From positions 5,989,001-6,053,000 of the forward strand of contig JAKJHU010000046.1 of NCBI GenBank assembly GCA_022316685.1: 64,000 nucleotides of DNA, written 5' to 3'. Shown piece after piece: positions 47,963 through 56,744 of this stretch; the first letter of the stretch is position 1; every line of letters starts with the position of its first letter. A model generated the notes under the pieces. It searched no databases. It had not been told where the DNA came from and worked only from the letters and a program-made list of their open reading frames with translations. The DNA comes from Progne subis subis. Its lineage: Eukaryota > Chordata > Aves > Passeriformes > Hirundinidae. A program made the translations under genes and the position numbers.

Positions 47963-47992
47963 TAAATAAATAAATAATAAATAGAAATAAAT
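47963..47992 (-). promoter_or_regulatory. ANKRD1: AU-rich element cluster in the ANKRD1 3' UTR
   Basis: On the gene strand, five ATTTA pentamers occur within 30 nt, three of them directly overlapping (ATTTATTTATTTA). The cluster lies about 205-235 nt downstream of the stop codon. Clustered AUUUA is the hallmark of mRNA-destabilising elements bound by TTP/ZFP36, AUF1 or HuR. This fits an immediate-response gene with a short-lived message. Confidence 0.65.
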
Positions 47993-48197
47993 ATAGCCAT
48001 TTTAGAGCTAGTGGAATTTTAACACTCAACCTGTCTTTTAAAATAATTTCTTTGCAGGTTTCTTGCAGTTTTCAGTGAAGGTACCTCAAATAATCCAGTG
48101 CCATAAATATTTTCAATAGATGTTCAAGGACCTTTTCATCCAGGTTTGTGGAAAAGCATTTCAAAGCAGCAAAAAGAGCATGGTCTGGTTTCTCTCT

Positions 48198-48308
48198 TCA
48201 GAATTTACCTAGGTGGGTACTCTTTTTGGAATTGACTTTCAGGCTGTTGAATATCTCTTTGGTGCCATTCTGCCACTGAAGAACAAGATCCATAGGGGTT
48301 TTCCCTTC
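48198..48308 (-). CDS. ANKRD1: ANKRD1 coding exon 9 with stop codon
   Basis: Codons 285-320 plus TGA at 48200-48198. [20 protein letters not shown] is the last, partial ankyrin repeat, followed by a short basic tail ending HLGKF. The acceptor is TTTAACCAG. Confidence 0.96.
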   Translation of the reverse strand, partial: EGKTPMDLVLQWQNGTKEIFNSLKVNSKKSTHLGKF

Positions 48309-51300
48309 CTGGTTAAAAGAAACAGAGGAATATTTAATTTCGTCCATGGCCAAGTCCTTGTCCTTTCCTAAATACTTGTTCAGTGCATCTGTGTGATGTG
48401 AAGCTCCTCTGCGCACAAAGGCTTGGACTTAGTCTTGCACCCCTGAGATCAGAGTACTTTTGCTCCACAGATCTAGTCCCAGTCCTGGTCAGACCCATAG
48501 TGAAAACTCCCTGGGTTTCAGTGGGTTTAGGCAAGTGCTGTGACTAGCAGAACATGCAGGTGTTCCTTTTGTTCTAGTTTCAAGTGATTAGAAATACATT
48601 TAGGTGCAATCTCAGTAAGACACTCTTCCATTTAATGCAGAATTCAGGTAAGAGTTTAATTAGGGTATGAACCACAGGAATTAAATAGGGCCAACTTTTG
48701 TGTGCAGACAAAGTCTGAGGGAGCAAGTCTCTGGCCTTTGGGTCTGTACCTTCCATAACTGTCATACTCTGATGAGGGGTAATGCTGGGAGCGGCCACAC
48801 TTCAGGGTGGTGGGCAGAGAGTAGGGAGCACAGAATGCTCCAGTGACTGGGGGTTTGACTGATTGTCAGTCAAAAACATTGACTGGCAATGGTAAAACCC
48901 GCGCTACTGCTGCTAGGTTTGGATTTGGGAGAAAAGGTCTGTCCAGTGCTGTATCTTAACAAGTGGTCACAGAGCTCAAGCAATGCTGCTGCAGTGGTTC
49001 TGAGCACAGCTAATCCCCACAAAGGAGATTTCTCTTACAAGCCAAGTTCTTTGTTGTCTCAGTGGTAGTTGAAGCCCAGGAGTTGTGCAAAGTGTCTATC
49101 TATTACATCTTTTTACGATACAAGTAATTAAAATAAATCATAGAAGGGTGTGATGTTGTCTAAGTAGCAGATAGTAGGCTCTGGTTTTAAAAGAGCTACT
49201 GGGTTTTCCTCTTTTCCCTAACCTCCCCTAAGTTACCCTTTCCTTGTCTCAGCTCTGCATTAATTAGCTCTGAAGTGATCTATTAACTCTGTTCAAAATA
49301 GTCTCTCTCAGTCTCAAAACCTATGGAACTGCTCTGGTGGGAAACTTATTTTAAAGCGGCTCTGATTTTGCGCTGTCACTCACGCAGTTCTTGAGGGTCA
49401 GATCTGCTCCGTGCAGGATCAGAAGCCTGATGATTTTGTAGCGGTTCAGCCTCACAGCGTCGTGCATCGGTGTGTCTCCTTCCTGGGGACGGAGCACAGC
49501 GTCAGCGCTGCCAGCCCGGCTGCCCAGGGCTGCTCGCAGGCCGGAGCCGGCCGGGAGAGGTGTGGGTGCCGCTGGCAGGCCCGGAGCAGGCAGGGAGAGG
49601 TGTGGGTGCCGCTGGCAGGCCCGGAGCAGGCAGGGAGAGGTGTGGGTGCCGCTGGCAGGCCCGGAGCAGGCAGGGAGAGGTGTGGGTGCCGCTGGCAGGC
49701 CCGGAGCAGGCAGGGAGAGGTGTGGGTGCCGCTGGCAGGCCCGGAGCAGGCAGGGAGAGGTGTGGGTGCCGCTGGCAGGCCCGGAGCCGGCCGGGAGAGG
49801 TGTGGGTGCCGCTCGCAGGCCGGAGCCGGCAGGGAGAGGTGTGGGTGCCGCTGGCAGGCCCGGAGCAGGCAGGGAGAGGTGTGGGTGCTGCTGGCAGGCC
49901 CGGAGCAGGCAGGGAGAGGTGTGGGTGCCGCTGGCAGGCCCGGAGCAGGCAGGGAGAGGTGTGGGTGCCGCTGGCAGGCCCGGAGCCGGCCGGGAGAGGT
50001 GTGGGTGCCGCTCGCAGGCCGGAGCCGGCAGGGAGAGGTGTGGGTGCCGCTGGCAGGCCCGGAGCAGGCAGGGAGAGGTGTGGGTGCCGCTGGCAGGCCC
50101 GGAGCCGGCCGGGAGAGGTGTGGGTGCCGCTGCCAGGCCCGGAGCAGGCAGGGAGAGGTGTGGGTGCCGCTGGCAGGCCCGGAGCCGGCCGGGAGAGGTG
50201 TGGGTGCCGCTGGCAGGCCCGGAGCAGGCAGGGAGAGGTGTGGGTGCCGCTGGCAGGCCCGGAGCCGGCCAGGAGAGGTGTGGGTGCCGCTCGCAGGCCG
50301 GAGCCGGCAGGGAGAGGTGTGGGTGCCGCTGGCAGGCCCGGAGCAGGCAGGGAGAGGTGTGGGTGCCGCTGGCAGGCCCGGAGCAGGCAGGGAGAGGTGT
50401 GGGTGCCGCTGGCAGGCCCGGAGCAGGCAGGGAGAGGTGTGGGTGCCGCTGGCAGGCCCGGAGCAGGCAGGGAGAGGTGTGGGTGCCGCTGGCAGGCCCG
50501 GAGCAGGCAGGGAGAGGTGTGGGTGCCGCTGGCAGGCCCGGAGCAGGCAGGGAGAGGTGTGGGTGCCGCTGGCAGGCCCGGAGCCGGCAGGGAGAGGTGC
50601 GGGTGCCGCTGGCAGGCCCGGAGCAGGCAGGGAGAGGTGTGGGTGCCGCTGGCAGGCCCGGAGCAGGCAGGGAGAGGTGTGGGTGCCTACCCTGTCTCTG
50701 GCGTTGAGATCCGCCTCGCAGGCGATGAGGTGCTCCCCGCACTCGTGGCGACCTGTTCGCACGGCCACGTGCAAGGGCGTGCTGAGCAGCTGTGAGGGCA
50801 GTGGAGGACACGGTCAGTGTCATGGGACAGGTAAAAGCTGCTTCAAAAACAGCGGCCAGAAATGATCTACTGCGGATAAAGGCCAGCTTTTTGTCGCCAA
50901 TTAAAAAAGCTGCAGAGTTCCAGGAGCACGTACCTTGTCTCTTGCGTTTATGTTTATCCCTTTGTCCAGTAAGAATTTCAGAACATCCAGGTTCCCACCC
51001 CGGCATGCCCAGTGCAGAGCTGTAGAATGAAGCTTTAATAGGAAAAAGAAATTAAAAGTATTTAATACAGTGTTATATTAAAAACACACTATTTTTATCA
51101 AATTTCTAAATTAATCCAAGTTAATTTTATGTGATTTAACCTAGAGGACTTCACTATGATCACACAATGATCACAGTTTCTAGTAAAAAAAATTGTTTCT
51201 AGTAAAAAAAGGTTTCTAGTAACAGCTTTTCTTATTTTGCCCTAATTTCTGTAGTACTGTGAAATTCTCCTTCTCTCCTAAAGACAGAGATCACTGCTGT

Positions 51301-54300
51301 GAGGGAAGATGTTTATTCTTTGAGCTTAGAAGTTAGGTAACTTTAGCCAGCTATGTGGCTGGTATGTGCTATTTAAATTTTTTATGCAATGCCTTTTGGG
51401 TTCCAAAATGCATAGAAAATGATGCTCAAGGGAAAGAATAGTTCTCTTTAAAAAACAAACAACTCCCCAAGTTATGCAAGTCCACAAAGTGAATTAAAAC
51501 CCCTTTCCTCTACAAGATTTAACACGTCTGCCCTGAGCTGTGCTGCAGAGTCCCTTGATGGTCCCACTCTGCCTGTCATTCCTCCTCTGTCACCCTCTGT
51601 GAGCGCTGCTGGGTTAAGCGACGGGGACCAAGGCTGGCCAACAGTGCCAACTGTTCAGCAAAGGGAAGAGGGCAGAGAAGCAAAGAAACAGCTGCAGAAG
51701 CTGTCGATACTCGGGAACCCTTGCTGCCGGCGTTCCAGAGGAGCAGGGGCGCTCTCCGAGCACAGCCTTGAAATCCTGGTGCGCTTGTGCTGACCCTGCG
51801 TGGGACAGCGCTGTCACAGCACCTTCCAGCCGGCTGAGGTGGGAGCCTGACCTCAGCTCTCTTACCCTGCCCCAGGCTGTCTTGTTTGTGGCACTCTGCT
51901 AGCCAGCACTTGCTGTGTTTTCCAACAACCATTTTGGCACGGGGAGGCAGACACTCCCTCCTGAAACCCCTTCTCAATGATGTTATTTTAAGGATAAACT
52001 TCAAAGACATTGTAAGGAATGTCTTTGCTCTTCTCTAAGTGCTCCTCTCTAAGAAGCACTTCTACTAATGGTTCTCCTGGCATATATAAAACAATGAGCA
52101 GCTTTTGGAAAGAGGTGTGAGTGGATGTGCATACCATGTCTTTCTGCTCAAGCTGGGCTCCAGCTTCCACCAACTTTTTCACCACCTCTAGATGTCCTTC
52201 AGAGCATGCCCTGTGTAGCGCCGTGCGTTTGTACTGGCAATTGAAACAGTGCAAAGTCAGATATTACAAATGGCACAAAGATTCTTTAAATCTCTTCTGC
52301 CCTCCCTGGGATGATGGCAAATACATTACTGCATGCTGATTCCTTTTAGAGAGTTAGTACTTTAGAGACCTGAAATCTGCTAAATTTTAATAGCAACCTG
52401 ATAGCTGAGAGCTGCCTACCCAGCATTTTAAAGGATGGGAGAAGTATCTGCAGTATGGGCTCCAGATTTAAAATCATGCCTGTTGAGCTCCCCATCCAAC
52501 ATGGTACACTGTGTTTTGAAAGTGCACCTTATGCATTATGAAGCATGAGTACAGCTACTTATTTCTGTTTTCTGCAGAAAAAAAATCTTATCTCTTTTTC
52601 CATAGCATTGGAAGATCACCTTTTATGGAGAATCAGGTTCTCCTGGGCACCAACAGCCTTCTTTTAAATATAAAGGCTCTTTTGAGGTGATATGATTTTG
52701 AAAGGTCTAAGTGGCCACTAGAAAACTTGATGTACAAAACTTCCAGCATTTATTTATTTTCCCCACCCCCTTTTTCCTATCATGAGGGTGGAATCTACTA
52801 AACCTCACGGTAAAAGTTATTTTTGCTCTCTTCTGTGGCAGCCTTTGCATGAGGAAGAAGACTGTACCTTATCACAGACATTTGGATCTCCTTTGTCTGA
52901 CAGGTATTTTTCAATTACTGGTAACTTATTCTCCACTGCAGCTTTGAAGAATGTGGGAATATCCACAGGTCCTGTCTGAAGGAAAGGATACAGAGAACAT
53001 AAATGTGTGTGGCACAAACCCCCATTAATGCTTTCCCAGAATAAGATATTTTGAAGTAACTTACAATAACTTCTGGTTCAGGTTTCTTTAAAACAGGCAC
53101 TTTCACCTTCTTGCATCTTTTCTTCTTCTTCAGCTCAATAATTTTTTCAAGATCCTCCAAGTTTTCAAGTTTTGACCTGGCCTCTAATTTCTTCTTCTTC
53201 AGCTGAAACAAATCAGGTAAGGCAGCAAGTTGAGCTGTGTGACCATCTCTCCCTTTCAGAGTGTTAGGACAGCAATGTGATACTGTTCAGCTGAATTCAA
53301 TTAAGAGTGGATGAACTTTGATATATATATATATATTTTAGATAAGGCTAATTGAGCATTACAATAAGTTGCTAACTATGTGAGAAATTCTCCCTCATCC
53401 ACAGTTTTTCATACCATTAGATGTCTTCCTAACTTCTCTTGAGCCATATGTTATGACATGAATTTAGGCCAGGAGTCAGAGCAGCACTACAGTCTCTTCT
53501 GGCACAACAATTTTAAAACTCTCATGTGCAGCTTATGAGAGCTAGAAAGCTCCTGCAGTTTCAAATGACTTCCACCAAGTGATTCTCTTTAGTCACATTT
53601 TTTAAATGATGCAGCCCCTAAATTATTGGCACTTTATTCTCTTTGCTTAAAAACATTCCCTCTAAGAGGAGAACAAGTTTTAGAATGATCTTAGCGTTTC
53701 AGTCCGCAAGTGTTACTACATTTTGGGAAGCCACTGAAGAATGTCCCCAGTGTCCTTGATGGGGCAGTTCAATAAATGTTTAAGGTTTCTCCAAACCTGC
53801 ATGTAAAAAGCATCTGGGCATGAAGTCAGTGTGGGGCACTGCTGACACCAAGGGCAAGTGTGTTGCCTGAATTGAGATCCCATGAGGCTTCCTTGCCTTG
53901 GGAAGGGAGATTCACAAACAAGGGCTAACTCAGGGAGAATACAGATGACAGATTCTGTCCCATGATGTGATTAAGGGTGAATACACCCTGTCATATGGTG
54001 TGCAGTTCTGTCAACTGAATTTTTATTCAAGTTATTTCCACCTCTTCTTTTTATTGTTCTCTGCATTTGCGGTTTGACCTGCAGATCATTGGCCTAATGG
54101 AAAATAATTATGCTGACTGTGGATAACTGGAAACCCACAAAGTTCTTAGGAACCTGCTTTGAAGGAACTCAAAATAACCTCTGTAGCCAGTAATGATGTC
54201 TCTGTTGAAGTTTAAGAAGTAGTTTTTATTCTAACATTTCCAAGACTGACTTTCTCACTCTTCATTTATTAGAACAAAGTCTTATTTCCCCTGCTACTTG

Positions 54301-56362
54301 CACTTTTATCATTTCCAAATCACTGAATTTTTAGGCCAGTTGATTGCTTATTCACAGAGAAAAGAATTAAAGATATTACAGCTACTGTGTTATTGAGGGA
54401 AAAAAACATCAGTTCTTATGGATCTAGGGAGAATTGTCATGCTCCAGGAATAGAAATTGGTACTTTTCTGTAGACCAGTATGAGTTTCACTTGTAACTGT
54501 TCTTCCCAAATGTGCTAGTAAGTGTAATGCTGCGTTTTCATAAAAAGAACATTTTCATGTTAATTAAGGCTTCAGAAATGCACTCTTACATTTTTTGTGG
54601 GTTAGTTATTTTTGGTAGCAGTCATTAGGTGTGCAAGCTGAAGGTGTCTCACTGGCTCTGATTGCTCCCCTCACTGCCAGCCAGCAGCAGGTGACCTCTG
54701 GACAGTAGGAGCTCTCAGGGTTTCAGTCAGACAGTATAGGGGATGCTTTAGGTTCTGCCTCAAAGTGTTACTGCTTGCACCCACAGGCTACAGAGGTGAG
54801 CAGACGTCCATGGTCTTTAGACCAGCCTCCTTTCGTGGTGGTCTCCCAACGGTTTTTCTAGCTCACCATGCATGTACTTCCAACTTAGAGAGAGACAGAA
54901 CTTCAAGGACTGCAGCAGGAAATGCATAGATGATGAAGATGATGATGATGATAAAAATCAGAAAGCAGAAAACCCAAGAGCCTACCTCTGCTTCTAGTTT
55001 CTTCTCCTTCTCATAATCCAGATCACCTCGGGTCAATGAGTGCTCAGGGATCGTCTTTAGGTCCTCCTGCTTCTCTAATCTTACGGAGGCTTCATACTCT
55101 CCATTTCTGAAGTCCTCAGGGAGGAAGCTGCCAGACTCTTTATCATCCACCTTCTTCCCAGTCACCTGTAAATGAAAACATGATATAATATCATCAGTGG
55201 ACTCTTGACTGCAGTTGACAGCACCTGGGAATGTGGATTGCCTAGGGCTGATTGCACCTCATTCCTGCCCTCCCTTGGAATGTGTGACAGCCCTTTCTGC
55301 CTGTGCCTGGGTTAGCTGGGGATGCAACTGGCTGGGGCACATCACCAGTTAAATTGGGCTGCTGAGTGATTCCAAGGCTGTTTTTATCCATTGCTGTCAG
55401 TACCAAAGTCCCATTTGTAGCCGTGGCAGAAGCTATGTGGTGCTGTGCAGCAGCACAGCTTTCAATAGTTTTCAGAAATATTTCTAATGCCCAATTAAGC
55501 ATGTACAAAGAGATAACTTGTTAAACTTAGTAGAGGCAGATGCATGTTTTGAGAGTGATTCATGTGGCCTTGACTGCCTTTCTGTTTGATTACCTTGTAA
55601 AATTGTATTTGTTATAGAGTCTAATGCAGAAGAAACTGAGAATCTTGCCAAAGAATTTAAGACAGCATTAACTAGTTAGGCAGTTGTGTCTTAACAAAGC
55701 CATCTGGGAAAATAAATGCAGTGTTTTATTGAATCATTCCTGTTTTCCCAGTTTCTCAATCAGATCAGATCAGATTTTTAGTCTGAATCCTGAAGTGGAA
55801 GGTCCTGTACTTGTGGTCTAAACCTAATTTTTCAAATACTCTTTTACATCATGAACAGCGGTCAGTGGTTGTAGGAACTATTAGTCTATTATTAGAAAAA
55901 AATACTATTATTAAGCTGCTAATTTAGTATTAAAAAAAATGTAATTTCCCTGCACCATAGTCCCCTATTGGATTGGAATTACTAAGTGTGACCATAAGAT
56001 TACTGGCTTCTAAAAATATATATAAATTAAAATCAAGAACAAAGTCAAATAAATAGCTAAATTATGGTTGGTCTTTTCCTGGTGAACTGTGCTGTGATGC
56101 CAAATCCAAATAGCTGTGTAGTTGTATCTGTGGTGAGATGCTTTCCCAAGGAAAACTTAAAATGAAAATATAATAATATAACAAACAGGGTTTGCACCTA
56201 GAGCACAGCAGTGCTGATAACCTGCTATATCAGTGATCCATGAAGGCTGGCTTTGTCCGCCTGGTCTAATGACAGTTAAGAAAATAATTAATTGTGAGAA
56301 AATGAAAGAAGGTTGCACCTACCAGCTCTTCTACTTTCATCATCATCGTCATGTTTGCTGGT
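48198..56362 (-). CDS. ANKRD1: Ankyrin repeat domain protein 1 (CARP), complete, 9 coding exons
   Basis: ANKRD1/CARP is a muscle ankyrin repeat protein that shuttles between the sarcomeric I-band, where it binds titin N2A and myopalladin, and the nucleus, where it acts as a transcriptional cofactor. It is strongly induced by stretch and stress. Coding exons in gene order: 56333-56362, 54986-55165, 53065-53202, 52868-52975, 52135-52233, 50934-51032, 50691-50789, 49384-49482 and 48198-48308. They total 963 nt (320 aa plus stop; human 319), all in phase 0. The N-terminus has KVEELVTGKK and [21 protein letters not shown] lysine-rich, coiled-coil-like segment (about 71-105) contains KKKK clusters resembling a nuclear signal. 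Ankyrin repeats follow, with RTALHRA (155-161), STALHWA (188-194), STPLHVA (221-227), DTPMHDA (254-260) and a final KTPMDLV (287-293). Exons 5-8 each encode exactly one 33-residue repeat. Intron 7 is almost wholly minisatellite. The promoter has TATA, M-CAT and E-box motifs. Confidence 0.97.
49384..49482 (-). CDS. ANKRD1: ANKRD1 coding exon 8 (ankyrin repeat)
   Basis: Codons 252-284, 99 nt, [20 protein letters not shown] and ending TLKNC. The acceptor is GTCCCCAG and the donor TGC/GTGAGT. Confidence 0.96.
49483..50690 (-). other. ANKRD1: ANKRD1 intron 7, almost entirely minisatellite
   Basis: A 1208-nt intron between two 99-nt ankyrin exons. The 40-bp tandem array fills 49532-50687, leaving 3 unique bases at the donor and 49 before the acceptor (CCGTCCCCAG). 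The length is 2 modulo 3, so retaining the reference intron would shift the frame. Confidence 0.93.
49532..50687. repeat. 40-bp GC-rich minisatellite (29 core copies)
   Basis: The plus-strand unit is GGCAGGCCCGGAGCAGGCAG followed by GGAGAGGTGTGGGTGCCGCT. I counted 29 cores of the GTGGGTGC type, the first at 49561 and the last at 50678: 28 intervals, 25 of 40 bp and three of 39 bp (after the cores at 49801, 50000 and 50279). Variants include GCCGGCC[G/A]GG for GCAGGCAGGG, CTCGC for CTGGC in the 39-bp units, TGCTG for TGCCG at 49880, CTGCC at about 50130 and TGCGGG at 50598. Units are otherwise near identical, indicating recent homogenisation. There are no spacers, so this is not CRISPR-like. 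The unit has no stop codon in any frame of either strand, which explains several overlapping ORFs of over 400 codons that are not genes. Confidence 0.97.
50691..50789 (-). CDS. ANKRD1: ANKRD1 coding exon 7 (ankyrin repeat)
   Basis: Codons 219-251, 99 nt, with [20 protein letters not shown] and ending NARDR. The acceptor is CCTCACAG. The donor is AGG/GTAGGC; its bases from +4 onward are already part of the intron 7 minisatellite. Confidence 0.96.
50934..51032 (-). CDS. ANKRD1: ANKRD1 coding exon 6 (ankyrin repeat)
   Basis: Codons 186-218, 99 nt, with [20 protein letters not shown] and ending NARDK. The acceptor is TATTAAAG and the donor AAG/GTACGT. Confidence 0.96.
51176..51223. repeat. Short tandem repeat (17-19 bp, about 2.6 copies)
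   Basis: GTTTCTAGTAAAAAAA occurs twice in full and a third time as GTTTCTAGTAA, starting at about 51176, 51195 and 51212. It lies in ANKRD1 intron 5. Confidence 0.75.
52135..52233 (-). CDS. ANKRD1: ANKRD1 coding exon 5 (ankyrin repeat)
   Basis: Codons 153-185, 99 nt = one ankyrin repeat, with [10 protein letters not shown] and [18 protein letters not shown]. The acceptor is TTGCCAG and the donor ATG/GTATGC. Confidence 0.96.
52868..52975 (-). CDS. ANKRD1: ANKRD1 coding exon 4
   Basis: Codons 117-152, [20 protein letters not shown] through [11 protein letters not shown]: the capping helix pair before the ankyrin array. The preceding intron is only 89 nt (52976-53064). The donor is AAG/GTACAG. 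Confidence 0.96.
53065..53202 (-). CDS. ANKRD1: ANKRD1 coding exon 3
   Basis: Codons 71-116. Lysine-rich, leucine-spaced segment ([18 protein letters not shown]) that forms the coiled-coil/dimerisation region with basic clusters, ending KKPEPEVI. The acceptor is TTTCAG and the donor ATT/GTAAGT. Confidence 0.96.
53319..53337. repeat. TA dinucleotide run
   Basis: A short (TA)n tract in ANKRD1 intron 2 with no other feature nearby. Confidence 0.7.
54929..54952. repeat. GAT trinucleotide repeat
   Basis: About eight GAT/GAA units lie 34 nt inside ANKRD1 intron 2, next to the exon 2 donor. Confidence 0.75.
54986..55165 (-). CDS. ANKRD1: ANKRD1 coding exon 2
   Basis: Codons 11-70, from [10 protein letters not shown] to EKEKKLEAE, containing the conserved [20 protein letters not shown]. 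The acceptor is TTTACAG and the donor GAG/GTAGGC. Confidence 0.96.
56333..56362 (-). CDS. ANKRD1: ANKRD1 coding exon 1
   Basis: Ten codons reading [10 protein letters not shown]. Four in-frame ATGs lie within five codons; I chose the first (A at -3). Starting at one of the next would match the human N-terminus more closely. The donor is CTG/GTAGGT. Confidence 0.9.
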
Positions 56363-56441
56363 GATCGAAGGCTGTGCTCCTGTATGGCTGAAACCTCCCA
56401 GGGCTCAGGCCAGCTCTGCAGGGACCACCACGCTTCCTGCA

Positions 56442-56449
56442 CTTATATA
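56442..56449 (-). promoter_or_regulatory. ANKRD1: ANKRD1 TATA box
   Basis: The gene strand reads GATATATAAGTGC. This places transcription start near 56415-56420 and gives a 5' UTR of about 55 nt before the ATG at 56362. A TATA promoter suits an inducible, tissue-restricted gene and contrasts with the CpG-island promoters of the two neighbours. Confidence 0.75.
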
Positions 56450-56519
56450 TCTTTGGAGAACTGTGCTTGAATGAGATAATCTTCCAACCTGGGAAGCCAA
56501 GTATGCCCCTTGTGCTTGC

Positions 56520-56744
56520 CAGCTGAGAGGTGGCTCGCGCTCATTCCAGACACGTTAACAAGTCCGATCTGGTGTCCAGGCAGCGGAGGGGCGTCAGCTG
56601 GGCGAGCAAGGGGGAGAGTCCCACAGTCTGACCACACCAGTATGGGAATCAGAATGAAATGTGAGCTCATCATTCCTTTGGCAATGACTGCACTGCTCAG
56701 CAATGCGAGTCATTCTGTGCCCCCAGTGCCCACTAGGACAGCTG
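56520..56744 (-). promoter_or_regulatory. ANKRD1: ANKRD1 proximal promoter motif cluster (M-CAT/TEAD, E-boxes, GATA)
   Basis: Within about 330 bp upstream of the predicted start there are two TEAD/M-CAT motifs (CATTCCA at 56542-56548, CATTCCT at 56671-56677) and three CAGCTG E-boxes (56520-56525, 56595-56600, 56739-56744). A GATA-type AGATAA lies at 56474-56479. ANKRD1 is a well-known YAP/TEAD target with muscle-restricted expression, so this combination is expected. Individual sites are short and binding is inferred. Confidence 0.55.

Noticed and set aside
49532..50687. Regular repeat array considered as CRISPR-like
   Set aside because: The 40-bp units abut with no unique spacers, sit in a vertebrate intron and have no cas genes nearby; it is a minisatellite.
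49351..51006. Overlapping ORFs of 411 to 551 codons on both strands
   Set aside because: They are produced by the stop-free 40-bp minisatellite in ANKRD1 intron 7. Their only real protein segments are ANKRD1 exons 7 and 8, read through the intron.
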